DNA of 23,326 bases from Candidatus Parcubacteria bacterium (GCA_023142215.1 JAGLJW010000014.1:1-23326); one strand, 5' to 3'; counted from the stretch's first letter, positions 1 to 7,224 are shown. Numbers and translations are program-made. Notes: generated by a model not told the origin, from the sequence alone.

Positions 1-123
1 ATAATGCAAAAATGCTTTACCTGAATAATATAAACATCCAGAAACTATAAAAATAGTAAAAATAATTATTACTTTTTTCTTCCATCCAAATTTTTTATTT
101 TCTTTTATTTCTTTTTCGGACAT
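1..123 (-). CDS. N-terminus of an unidentified membrane-anchored protein (partial)
   Basis: An open frame starts with ATG at 121-123 on the minus strand and stays open to the window edge, giving 41 residues. It begins MSEKEIKENKKFGWKKK and is followed by one hydrophobic segment (about residues 18-34, VIIIFTIFIVSGCLYYS). A short charged cytoplasmic tail followed by one membrane helix is typical of a single-pass protein whose bulk lies outside the cell. The Cys at residue 29 inside the hydrophobic stretch is not in a convincing lipobox. It lies 130 bases downstream of the iscS stop on the same strand, so it could have its own promoter. The family cannot be told from 41 residues. Confidence 0.6.
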   Translation of the reverse strand, partial: MSEKEIKENKKFGWKKKVIIIFTIFIVSGCLYYSGKAFLHY

Positions 124-253
124 AATATTTTCTTAGTAAAATTCCACCCTTGAACTAATTTAAATATTAGCGTAAAAATTAGATTTTATTAATAGTACAT
201 ATTCTTGGGTTTAAATGTTTACATTTATTTAGTTTTATACTAGTAAAATTTTT

Positions 254-1498
254 CTATTCTGTTAATTCATACAAAGGATTTATATTTCTAATTTTTTTAA
301 TAATTTTTGGTAAAACCTGAATTAATTTATCTACTTCTTTTTTAGTATTATATTTTCCTAGCGTAAATCTAATTGAACTATGGGCTATTTCTTTTCTAAT
401 TCCAATTGCAATTAATACATGAGAAGCTTTCAAATTTCCTGAAGCGCAAGCAGAGCCTGTTGATACAGCAATTCCTTCAAGGTCAAGTGAAATTAAAACT
501 GACTCACCTTCTACTCCAAAAAAAGTAAAATGAGCATGACTGGGCGTGCTAACTTTTCTATCTGTATTTAATTTTACATCTGGAATGTTTTTAATGATTC
601 CGCTAACAAGTCTATCTCTAAGTTCAGTAATTTTAATATTATTTTTATCTCTAGTTTTTGAATCAATTTGAGCAATTGCTGAACCTAATCCAACAATTCC
701 AGGAACATTTAGTGTACCACTTCGTATATTGTTTTCATGGTGTCCTCCGCATTGCAAAGCTTCAAGTAATATCCCCTCTTTTTTATAAAGTGCTCCAACA
801 CCTTTTGGTCCATATATTTTATGAGCTGAAAGTGAAAGTAAATCAATGTAATTCCATTGCACATTACAATCTATAAAATTAACAGCCTGAGTAACATCTG
901 TATGAAAATATATTCTTTGTGGCTTATCTCCGCGACTAGTTGTTTTGCATTTCTTCCAATTATTTAATCTTTTCCCATTTACTTTTTTAATAGTTTTTCC
1001 AATTTCACGAATAGGTAGAATTGTACCAATCTCACTGTTAACAAACATTATTGATACTAAAATAGTATTATCCTGAATAGCATTTTTGACTTTTTCTATG
1101 TTAACCAAGCCATTTGATTCAACTGGCAAAAAAGTAAGCTCAACTCCTTTTTGTTCCATTTCTAAAAAAGGTTCTAAAACAGCATCATGTTCTATGACAG
1201 AAGTAATTATATGAATTTTTTTATTGGGATTTTTTTTACGAAATGCTTGGATTAAACCTTTGATTGCGATATTATTTGATTCAGTTGCTCCTGAAGTAAA
1301 TATCAATTCAGACGAATTACAATTTAAAGAATCAGCAATTTGCTTTCTGGCTTTATCAACACCAGCCATAGCTTCATTTCCAAAAGAATGAATAGATGAA
1401 GCATTACCGAATTTTTCTGTAAAATAAGGTAACATATCATTTAAGACTTTTTTGTCTACTGGAGTTGTTGCACTATGATCAAAATATATTTTTTGCAT
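254..1498 (-). CDS. iscS: Cysteine desulfurase (IscS/NifS family)
   Basis: PLP-dependent enzyme (fold type I) that takes sulphur from cysteine, leaving alanine, and passes the persulphide to the IscU scaffold. The 414 residues show the expected order: YFDHSATTP at the N-terminus, the ATESNN loop (71-76), His104 over the PLP ring, the HTDVTQ motif (Asp201, Gln204), the PLP lysine in SAHKIYGPKG (Lys227), and the catalytic cysteine in STGSACASG (Cys351). It is somewhat longer than usual because of a basic insertion at about residues 171-195, between the GTI..PIREIGK strand and YFHTD; the DNA there is locally GC-richer than the gene. It is the last gene of the iron-sulphur operon, starting 4 bases after the nfu stop. 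No Shine-Dalgarno is seen before its ATG. Confidence 0.95.
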   Translation of the reverse strand: MQKIYFDHSATTPVDKKVLNDMLPYFTEKFGNASSIHSFGNEAMAGVDKARKQIADSLNCNSSELIFTSGATESNNIAIKGLIQAFRKKNPNKKIHIITSVIEHDAVLEPFLEMEQKGVELTFLPVESNGLVNIEKVKNAIQDNTILVSIMFVNSEIGTILPIREIGKTIKKVNGKRLNNWKKCKTTSRGDKPQRIYFHTDVTQAVNFIDCNVQWNYIDLLSLSAHKIYGPKGVGALYKKEGILLEALQCGGHHENNIRSGTLNVPGIVGLGSAIAQIDSKTRDKNNIKITELRDRLVSGIIKNIPDVKLNTDRKVSTPSHAHFTFFGVEGESVLISLDLEGIAVSTGSACASGNLKASHVLIAIGIRKEIAHSSIRFTLGKYNTKKEVDKLIQVLPKIIKKIRNINPLYELTE

Positions 1499-1502
1499 AT
1501 AA

Positions 1503-1727
1503 TTAAACTGCTATCACCTCTTTAATTTCTGGAACTTCTTTTTTTATTTCTACTTCAATTCCTTGTTTTAAAGTAATTTGAGCCATTGGACAATGTGAAC
1601 ACATGCCTTGCATTTTAACTTCAACAATGCCAGTGTTTTCGTTAAAAGAAACGAATTGTACATCGCCACCATCAGCTTGTAGCATAGGTCGTATTTTTTC
1701 TAATGCTTCTTTGATTTTGTTTTCCAT
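1503..1727 (-). CDS. nfu: NifU C-terminal-domain (Nfu-type) iron-sulphur carrier
   Basis: A 74-residue protein made only of the NifU C-terminal domain. It has the family opening (alpha helix, then IRPMLQADGGDVQFV at 12-26) and the CxxC motif in GMCSHCPMAQ (Cys43, Cys46). Two such subunits together bind a 4Fe-4S cluster, which is then handed to apoproteins. This is standard for the family and is not shown here directly. Its ATG lies 2 bases after the iscU stop, and iscS follows 4 bases downstream, so scaffold, carrier and desulfurase are expected to be made together. Its length is normal for stand-alone Nfu domains. Confidence 0.93.
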   Translation of the reverse strand: MENKIKEALEKIRPMLQADGGDVQFVSFNENTGIVEVKMQGMCSHCPMAQITLKQGIEVEIKKEVPEIKEVIAV

Positions 1728-1729
1728 AT

Positions 1730-2092
1730 TTATTTATTTTTATAATTATTAATTGCTTCACGCAAAGCATCAATTCCCAACATTGAACAATGAATTTTTG
1801 GTTCTGGTAATCCGCCTAAATCTTTTACAATATTATCTTTTGTAATCGCTAATGCTTCGTCAATCGTTTTGCCTTTGGCTATATCTGTCATGGCTGATGT
1901 CACAGCGATAGCGGCTGCACAACCAAAAGTCTCAAATTTTATATCTTTAATAATATTATTTTCAATTTGAAGATAGATTTTCATTACATCACCACAAGCC
2001 ATGTTTCCTTTTTGTCCTATTGCGTCAGATTTTTCAATTTGTCCTTGGTTATGCGGATTTTTAAAATGTTCTATTACTTTTTTTGAATACAT
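1730..2092 (-). CDS. iscU: Iron-sulphur cluster assembly scaffold IscU
   Basis: A 120-residue NifU N-terminal-domain scaffold on which 2Fe-2S clusters are built from IscS-derived sulphur. All cluster ligands are present: Cys33 and Asp35 in MACGD, Cys58 in FGCAAA, and Cys102 (preceded by His101) in KIHCSML. It lacks the long insertion of SufU proteins, so IscU is the better name. The loop that the HscA chaperone recognises as LPPVK in enterobacteria reads LPEPK here, and no hscA or hscB gene is seen in the window. It starts 18 bases after the L,D-transpeptidase stop and ends 2 bases before nfu. Confidence 0.94.
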   Translation of the reverse strand: MYSKKVIEHFKNPHNQGQIEKSDAIGQKGNMACGDVMKIYLQIENNIIKDIKFETFGCAAAIAVTSAMTDIAKGKTIDEALAITKDNIVKDLGGLPEPKIHCSMLGIDALREAINNYKNK

Positions 2093-2110
2093 ATTTTTTA
2101 AATTGTTAAT

Positions 2111-2866
2111 TTAATAAATAAAAATAGGCGTTCCAATATTTGCCCAATTATATAATTTTTCAGCATCATTCACACCAAGACGTATGCAGCCATGTGAAAC
2201 TGGTTTTCCTAAACTATCTTCTCCCTCACGATAGCCATTTGGCCATATTGGTAATTCATGAATTCCATAAGTTCCATTTCTAGTAAATCCCATCCAGTGT
2301 GGCATCCACAGTCCATAACTTGACCATGCTTTTGGATTTTTATTTTCTATTTTAAAATGACCTATTGGCGTATACATTCTAGCTCTTCCTGATGAAATTA
2401 TCATTTTTCCCATTCTGATTCCATCTAAGAAATAACTTAATTCTTGTAGTGCAATATTTACTTCTATCCTTTTATCTAATTTTTCAGTATTAGTACTGTT
2501 TGGATTATAAAAATTTTTAATTTCTTCGCCGTCAGTATATCCATCTCCATCAGTGTCAGGATTAGTTAAGTCAGTACGAAAGTTAAGTTCCATTCTGTCG
2601 GATAATCCATCATTATCATAATCATTTTCTTCAAGCGTAAAAGATTGAGCCATTAGTGGCGAATAACTATTATTTAATTCTGTCCAATCACTATAACCAT
2701 CGCCATCAGTATCTGGATTATTCGGATTCGTTTTATAGATTTTTATTTCGTCATTATCAGAAATTCCATCATTGTCTGTATCTACAATTATTGTTGCTGA
2801 AACTGGAAATACGAAAAGGGTAATAACAATAAAAATAATTATTTGTTGTACAAGCAATTTAAACAT
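2111..2866 (-). CDS. Exported L,D-transpeptidase (YkuD) with calcium-binding-type repeats
   Basis: A 251-residue envelope enzyme. An N-terminal hydrophobic segment (about 3-23) ending PVSA looks like a signal peptide or anchor. Next come four acidic DxDxDGxxD-type repeats (around 29-40, 52-63, 82-93, 104-115) of the thrombospondin type 3/dockerin-like kind, expected to bind calcium. The C-terminal half (about 133-251) is a YkuD domain with GIHE (His203) and the catalytic motif HGCIRLG (His225, Cys227). YkuD enzymes make 3-3 cross-links between peptidoglycan stems through an acyl-cysteine intermediate. The gene sits inside the iron-sulphur operon, 11 bases after iscR and 18 bases before iscU, which is an unexpected place for a wall enzyme. 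The domain call is firm; a role linked to iron-sulphur status is only inferred from context. Confidence 0.92.
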   Translation of the reverse strand: MFKLLVQQIIIFIVITLFVFPVSATIIVDTDNDGISDNDEIKIYKTNPNNPDTDGDGYSDWTELNNSYSPLMAQSFTLEENDYDNDGLSDRMELNFRTDLTNPDTDGDGYTDGEEIKNFYNPNSTNTEKLDKRIEVNIALQELSYFLDGIRMGKMIISSGRARMYTPIGHFKIENKNPKAWSSYGLWMPHWMGFTRNGTYGIHELPIWPNGYREGEDSLGKPVSHGCIRLGVNDAEKLYNWANIGTPIFIY

Positions 2867-2877
2867 TTTAATTTTTA

Positions 2878-3279
2878 TTATATTAAATCTTTTAAACTCA
2901 TTCCTTTCAAAGTATCATTAATTGCTCTTTGAACATTAATTAATACTTTGGTTGCCCCACAATTACATTTAAAATTACAATTTACTTTTCCATGTTGATC
3001 AATGCAACGAAAAAGATTCATATCTTTTTCTAAAATTTCAATTATTTCAAAAATTGTTATTTCTTCTGGTTTTTTCACTAGAGAATAGCCACCAGTTGCT
3101 CCCTTTTCGCTTTTTACTAGATTTGCCTTTTTTAAACTAGAAAAAATTTGTTCTAGATATTTTAATGAAATATGCTCATCACGTGAAATAGATGCCAATG
3201 AAACATTATTTTTTCCAAATTTTTCACTAAGTTTAATCAATGCCCGTAAACCATAAGTTGTTCTTGTGGAAAATTTCAT
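2878..3279 (-). CDS. iscR: Rrf2-family regulator, IscR-like
   Basis: A 133-residue winged-helix repressor. The N-terminus MKFSTRTTYGLRALI and the recognition region ISLKYLEQIFSSLKKANLV (37-55) followed by GATGGYSL (60-67) are hallmarks of the Rrf2 family. The cluster-binding loop holds four cysteines (92, 101, 105, 107), close in position to the three that bind 2Fe-2S in E. coli IscR (92, 98, 104), so it probably senses cluster supply. It is the first gene of the iscU-nfu-iscS operon. A dyad of the IscR type lies just upstream (3301-3323), overlapping the predicted transcription start, so autorepression is likely. CymR- or NsrR-like roles are alternatives, but gene context favours IscR. Confidence 0.9.
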   Translation of the reverse strand: MKFSTRTTYGLRALIKLSEKFGKNNVSLASISRDEHISLKYLEQIFSSLKKANLVKSEKGATGGYSLVKKPEEITIFEIIEILEKDMNLFRCIDQHGKVNCNFKCNCGATKVLINVQRAINDTLKGMSLKDLI

Positions 3280-3300
3280 AATTAACTTTAAAAAATAAAA

Positions 3301-3323
3301 ATACCTACTGTTTTAGTTGGTAT
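3301..3323 (-). promoter_or_regulatory. IscR/Rrf2-type operator of the isc operon
   Basis: An imperfect 23-base dyad with 9-base arms around a 5-base centre: ATACCAACT, then AAAAC, then AGTAGGTAT on the minus strand. The arms match at 8 of 9 positions. The pattern ATAcc-ACT-n5-AGT-ggTAT resembles the known type 1 IscR site (ATA..., GACT, five-base centre, AGTC, ...TAT), though two bases shorter overall. It lies directly downstream of the -10 element and covers the expected start of transcription, so bound repressor would block initiation. Confidence 0.75.
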
Positions 3324-3327
3324 TTAA

Positions 3328-3355
3328 AATATAACACAATTAATAATATTGTCAA
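3328..3355 (-). promoter_or_regulatory. Sigma-70-type promoter of the isc operon
   Basis: On the minus strand TTGACA (3350-3355, perfect consensus) is followed after 16 bases by TATATT (3328-3333, 5 of 6). Transcription should start near 3321, giving a leader of about 42 bases before the iscR ATG. The operator at 3301-3323 overlaps that start. Confidence 0.75.
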
Positions 3356-3364
3356 ATAAAATTT

Positions 3365-4330
3365 TTAAAAACCAAAATAAATAACTTCTTCTTTTAATTG
3401 AATATTAAATTTGTGGCGAATTTGTTGTTTTATGTAGCTAATCATCATAACTACATCTTCTGATGTTCCTTTGCCTGTATTAACAATATGATTAGCATGT
3501 TCTAGGCTAATTTTTATTCCTCCAATTGATTTACCTTTAAGCCCGGCCATATCTATCAAAAGACCGGCTCCGATGTTGTTTTCTCTACAAATTTTACCAT
3601 CTTTAAGGAATCTATTTTTTAATTCTTTATTAAAAAATTTACTATTTTCATTTTTTATTTTTTCTAAATCAACATTTTCAAATATTGAACCAGTGCTTGG
3701 TAGTTTTGGATATTTACTAAGCCTAAAATCAAGAGCTTGATCAACTTTATCTTGAATTGTTTTCTGATTGCTCAAAAATAATTTTAAAATTACTTTCCAA
3801 ATAATATAGTTATTTTTTTGTTTAAATAAGCTTGTTCTATAATCAAATTTACACATTCTATTGCTTAAAAATTCAAATTTTTTACTACTTTTATTAAAGA
3901 CTTCTACATTTTCAACAATATCAGCCATTTTTGCACCAAAAGCTTCAGCATTGCCTCTTGTTGCACCACCAATGGTTGCTCTTGGAATACCACAACTCCA
4001 TTCAAGCCCGCTTAAATTATTAGCAACTGCCAAGCTATTTGCTTGACTTAAGGTAGTACCAGCTCCACATTCAATTCTGTTTCCCATGATTTTTTTATCT
4101 ATATTTTTCATTTGGATTACCAATCCATCAATTCCTTTGTCTGGTACAATTATATTGCTACCACCACCAAGAATAAATATATCAATATTTTCTTTTTCTG
4201 CCCAATTTAAAGCATCTACAAAAGATTCTCTATTTTTAGCCTCAAAAAAATATTTTGCCATTCCCCCAACTTGAAAAGTATTAAGATTCTTAAGTGAAAT
4301 ATTTTCTTTAATTTTAGCTTTTATATTCAT
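3365..4330 (-). CDS. murB: UDP-N-acetylenolpyruvoylglucosamine reductase
   Basis: FAD enzyme that reduces UDP-GlcNAc-enolpyruvate with NADPH to UDP-N-acetylmuramate, the second committed step of peptidoglycan precursor synthesis in the cytoplasm. The 321 residues show the FAD-binding fold NTFQVGGMAKYF (17-28) and ILGGGSNIIV (53-62), then GIPRATIGGATRGNAEAFG (114-132). The active-site residues follow in order: Arg165 in YRTS, Ser215 in TGSIFEN, and Glu315 in LKEEVIYFG. The canonical GIPGTVGGA stretch reads GIPRATIGGA here. Length is normal. It is divergent from the 214-residue gene and has its own promoter with a leader of about 9 bases; its stop lies about 40 bases from the isc promoter. Confidence 0.95.
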   Translation of the reverse strand: MNIKAKIKENISLKNLNTFQVGGMAKYFFEAKNRESFVDALNWAEKENIDIFILGGGSNIIVPDKGIDGLVIQMKNIDKKIMGNRIECGAGTTLSQANSLAVANNLSGLEWSCGIPRATIGGATRGNAEAFGAKMADIVENVEVFNKSSKKFEFLSNRMCKFDYRTSLFKQKNNYIIWKVILKLFLSNQKTIQDKVDQALDFRLSKYPKLPSTGSIFENVDLEKIKNENSKFFNKELKNRFLKDGKICRENNIGAGLLIDMAGLKGKSIGGIKISLEHANHIVNTGKGTSEDVVMMISYIKQQIRHKFNIQLKEEVIYFGF

Positions 4331-4345
4331 AATTCAATTGTACAT

Positions 4346-4374
4346 TTTATATTAATAATTGTAAATATTGACAA
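4346..4374 (-). promoter_or_regulatory. murB promoter
   Basis: On the minus strand TTGTCA (4369-4374) and TATAAA (4346-4351) are separated by exactly 17 bases. Transcription should start near 4339, about 9 bases before the murB ATG, too short for a ribosome binding site. The -35 hexamer overlaps the -35 of the divergent promoter. Confidence 0.65.
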
Positions 4375-4396
4375 AAAAATAAAAATATGTTAGACT
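4368..4396 (+). promoter_or_regulatory. Promoter of the orphan 214-residue gene
   Basis: TTGACA (4368-4373, perfect), a 17-base spacer, then TAGACT (4391-4396, 4 of 6) with a TGn extension (TG at 4388-4389). The start of transcription would be near 4403, leaving a leader of about 53 bases that carries a ribosome binding site. Confidence 0.7.
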
Positions 4397-4443
4397 GTGT
4401 TTACTTGGTTCGTTTTACATTTAATTATTAAAAAACAAATTTT

Positions 4444-4448
4444 AGGAG
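4444..4448 (+). promoter_or_regulatory. Strong Shine-Dalgarno site AGGAG
   Basis: AGGAG lies 7 bases before the ATG at 4456 and fixes that start. It is worth noting because almost no other gene in the window has a recognisable Shine-Dalgarno sequence. Confidence 0.8.
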
Positions 4449-4455
4449 AATAAAA

Positions 4456-5100
4456 ATGGAAAAGCCAGATTTGTTGGTAATAGAGGATGAAGATTTTAGA
4501 ATCGGTGATGTGATACAGCTTGAAGTATCCAAAAAACCTCATTCTGACGAGCTTTTGTTTAAGCCAAACTTTGAATTTTGGGACAATCTATTCAATTACG
4601 AAGAGTCGTCCGTCCGTTTTTTTGTTCCGAACCACTATGTTGAATTGTGTGTCGGGGAAATCTGGAATGCAAGAATTAAAAGCATTAAGATTCTTCCTGG
4701 AATAAAAAGGACAAAAGACAGAAGAAGAATCGTTAATGTCTTTGTTGATGTATCAGACAGGAAAGAGGAAAAAAAAGTATCCGTTAATATGCTAGGGAAA
4801 ACCATAACGGTTAGAACTGTGAGCGGATCTCGAATTCTTGATAAAGTTGTTTTTGGTCTTAACAAAACCAAAAAAGATTATCTTTGTAAAGATGGTAATC
4901 AGCAATATGTTGTTGAGTCCGAAGTGTTTATGGGTAATAACGGTGAAATAGTTGGAGTGGTTGCTGGCAAATATCACCGACCTGGAGATTATCTTGAAAC
5001 TAAAAGAGACATATTGGGCAGAGTTGCCCCGCATGATTTAAGACCGATGCTTGATAGACTTCCCAAAATCAACAGATGTGATTTTTTATCACACTATTAA
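4456..5100 (+). CDS. Orphan protein of unknown function, 214 residues
   Basis: I do not recognise this protein. It is soluble, with no signal peptide or membrane segment, and is rich in alternating hydrophobic and charged stretches that suggest beta structure (FRIGDVIQLEVSKK at 15-28, VELCVGEIWNARIKSIKIL at about 62-80, KVSVNMLGKTITVRTV, VVESEVFMGNNGEIVGVVAG). The C-terminal part (RPGDYLETKRDILGRVAPHD) is more polar. The N-terminal part could be an OB- or TRAM-like barrel, but that is only an impression. Two sampled 60-base lines of the gene are about 38% GC, clearly above the neighbouring genes. It is a complete single-gene unit with promoter, AGGAG ribosome site and intrinsic terminator. 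Composition and translation signals differ from the surroundings, which could mean recent transfer or high expression. Confidence 0.85.
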   Translation: MEKPDLLVIEDEDFRIGDVIQLEVSKKPHSDELLFKPNFEFWDNLFNYEESSVRFFVPNHYVELCVGEIWNARIKSIKILPGIKRTKDRRRIVNVFVDVSDRKEEKKVSVNMLGKTITVRTVSGSRILDKVVFGLNKTKKDYLCKDGNQQYVVESEVFMGNNGEIVGVVAGKYHRPGDYLETKRDILGRVAPHDLRPMLDRLPKINRCDFLSHY

Positions 5101-5112
5101 TTATCAACAGCC

Positions 5113-5146
5113 GTGAGGTCATTCAATGACCTCACTATTTTTTTAT
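5113..5146 (+). terminator. Intrinsic terminator of the orphan gene
   Basis: GTGAGGTCA and TGACCTCAC form a 9-base stem around TTCAA (5113-5135) and are followed at once by a T-rich run. The stem starts 13 bases after the stop codon. The other strand lacks a T run, so it acts on + transcripts only. Confidence 0.88.
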
Positions 5147-5181
5147 TAAAATTGAATATGCTTATATTTCAATCTAATAAT

Positions 5182-6948
5182 TTATTCCACATCTCCAACT
5201 TCCTGTAATTTTAATAATTTAGAATAAAGTCCGCCATTCTTTTTTGATAATTCAATATGATTTCCTTGTTCTACAATTTTACCTTCTTCTAATACAACAA
5301 TTTTATTTGCTTTTTTAATGGTGCTTAATCTATGAGCAATTATTATTACAGTTCTATTTTTCATAATTTTATCCATTGCATCTTGAATTAATTTTTCACT
5401 ATAACTGTCTAAGTTACTTGTAGCTTCGTCAAAAATTAATATTTTAGGATTAACAAGTATCGCTCTGGCTATCCCAATTCTTTGTTTTTGTCCACCTGAA
5501 AGTTTTACACCTCGTTCACCAACTTTAGTATCGTAATTATTTTTTAACTTTTCAATAAACTCAGAAGCATTTGCAATTTTTGCTACTGCTTTTATTTCTT
5601 TATCGCTAACATTTGATTTTCCGTAGGCAATATTATTTCTAATACTCATATCAAAAATTTCAACTTCTTGTGGTACAATAGCAATGTGTTTTCTGAATGA
5701 ATATAAATCATAATCTTTTAAATTAATACCATCAAGCAAAACTTCACCCTTTTGTGGATCATAATGACGATAAATCATTCTCGCTAAAGTTGTTTTGCCT
5801 CCACCTGAAGGACCAACTAAAGCCGTAGTTGAGTCTGGAATAATTTTAAAATTTATATTATTAAGTACTTTTTTATTGTCACTATTATATGAAAAACTTA
5901 AAGAACTAAATTTAATTTCCCCTTTTGTGTTATCTAACTTAATTCCATTTTTTGGATTTTGAATTGTCTGTTTTTTGTTAAGCAATAAGATAAATCTAAC
6001 AACTGCTTCTTTTGCTTCTTCAATCTTGTCATAAAAACGTGATAAACGATATAGAGAAAAATATGCTCTTTCGGATAATGAAATAACAAATACTAATGTC
6101 CCGATTGTAATTTTGTTATTTGAGATTAAAAAAATTCCCAAAAGCAAAACCACAATTCTGCCCAAATCAATAATGAAATTTCTTCCGATATTAAATTTAA
6201 TTAAAGTAAGAAATTCGGTCAAATTTCTTTTTTTAATTATATCTCTAATTTTTTTATACTTTTTAATTTCTTTTTCTTCTTGAACAAAAGACTTTACAGA
6301 ATTAATATTAATTATTGACTGACCAATTATGCCTGATGCAATTTCATAATTTTTGTGTCTTTCTTTTCGCGATGGTTGCAATTTCTTATTTACTTTAATT
6401 GTAAGCCAAATAAATAATGAAGCAAAAATTATAAATGACAAACCAAATCTCCAATCAACCATCAATAAAACAGTAAAGGCAATAATTGCTTGGATTAAAG
6501 TTGGAATTACTTGCCAAAAAGTATTATCAAATAATTCAACAACTCTATTTACGCCTCTTTCAATTTTAGTGATTTTATTACCTGTATTTTCATCTTCATG
6601 ATAGCTAAGCGGTAAATACATTAATTTTTTTTGAGCATTGAGTGGTAAATAATGTTCAATATTGATTGATGCTTTAAGAATTAGTTTATCAAAAAAATAA
6701 TGTACAAAAGATATAATTTGTAAAATAAAAAACGTCAATAATATTAAAATTAATATTATTGGAATATCTTCAACTTGAAAGGTAATTAATTTATCAATTA
6801 TTAGTTTTAACAAATAAGGCTCTAAAAGTCTTACTAATTCTAATACAATTATTAAAACGAATAGTTTTTTAATTGATGTTCTGCTTGGTTTCAATAATTC
6901 CCACAAATCAATCCAAAAATTATTATTATTTTGTTTTGTTTTTTTCAT
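5182..6948 (-). CDS. ABC transporter, fused permease and ATPase (MsbA/exporter type)
   Basis: A half-transporter of about 588 residues that should work as a homodimeric exporter in the cytoplasmic membrane. The N-terminal half (to about residue 315) is an ABC type 1 transmembrane domain with several hydrophobic helices, for example LFVLIIVLELVRLLEPYLLK and PIILILILLTFFILQIISFV. The C-terminal half is the nucleotide-binding domain: Walker A GPSGGGKTT, Q-loop IVPQEVEIF, signature LSGGQKQR, Walker B ILIFDEATSNLD, and H-loop IIAHRLS. A longer frame begins with TTG at 6957, but ATG at 6948 is the more likely start. The substrate cannot be told; lipid, peptide or drug export are all possible. It stands alone, convergent with the orphan gene and divergent from rpmA. 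Confidence 0.92.
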   Translation of the reverse strand: MKKTKQNNNNFWIDLWELLKPSRTSIKKLFVLIIVLELVRLLEPYLLKLIIDKLITFQVEDIPIILILILLTFFILQIISFVHYFFDKLILKASINIEHYLPLNAQKKLMYLPLSYHEDENTGNKITKIERGVNRVVELFDNTFWQVIPTLIQAIIAFTVLLMVDWRFGLSFIIFASLFIWLTIKVNKKLQPSRKERHKNYEIASGIIGQSIININSVKSFVQEEKEIKKYKKIRDIIKKRNLTEFLTLIKFNIGRNFIIDLGRIVVLLLGIFLISNNKITIGTLVFVISLSERAYFSLYRLSRFYDKIEEAKEAVVRFILLLNKKQTIQNPKNGIKLDNTKGEIKFSSLSFSYNSDNKKVLNNINFKIIPDSTTALVGPSGGGKTTLARMIYRHYDPQKGEVLLDGINLKDYDLYSFRKHIAIVPQEVEIFDMSIRNNIAYGKSNVSDKEIKAVAKIANASEFIEKLKNNYDTKVGERGVKLSGGQKQRIGIARAILVNPKILIFDEATSNLDSYSEKLIQDAMDKIMKNRTVIIIAHRLSTIKKANKIVVLEEGKIVEQGNHIELSKKNGGLYSKLLKLQEVGDVE

Positions 6949-7090
6949 AAACCACAAAAAACAAGAGAAATTCTCTCATTTTAATTATTTTAGTTGTTCT
7001 TGTATAATAATACGTAATAATCAAGAAAAGGTTACAGTTTTATGATTGTTATTATAAAATACATTTGATTTTATTAAATCTTAGCCATAT

Positions 7091-7119
7091 TTGACATAAT
7101 TTTTCCATTATGATACAAT
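7091..7119 (+). promoter_or_regulatory. rpmA promoter
   Basis: TTGACA (7091-7096, perfect), a 17-base spacer, and TACAAT (7114-7119, 5 of 6) with a TGn extension (TG at 7111-7112). The predicted start near 7126 gives a leader of about 100 bases. Another TATAAT occurs at 7003-7008 but without a good -35. Confidence 0.78.
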
Positions 7120-7193
7120 ATAAAAAGTTAAAAAATAAGTTTAAATACTTTAGCTATTTAGCTAACTTTTTTTGTTTACAAAAAACTAAAAAA

Positions 7194-7217
7194 CTACAAG
7201 CTACAAGCTACAAGCTA
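7194..7217 (+). repeat. Tandem heptamer (CTACAAG) just before rpmA
   Basis: Three perfect copies of CTACAAG plus a partial fourth (CTA) fill 7194-7217, ending 7 bases before the rpmA ATG, exactly where a ribosome binding site would lie. No Shine-Dalgarno is present. A related AGCTA motif occurs twice a little upstream (7151-7164). Confidence 0.85.
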
Positions 7218-7224
7218 AAAACAT

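Noticed and set aside
212..227. Palindrome TAAATGTTTACATTTA after iscS as a terminator
   Set aside because: AT-only apart from two bases, a tiny loop and no proper T run; likely chance in such AT-rich DNA.
4635..5034. Open frames antisense to the orphan 214-residue gene
   Set aside because: The + strand gene has promoter, AGGAG and terminator in the right places; the antisense frames have none of these.
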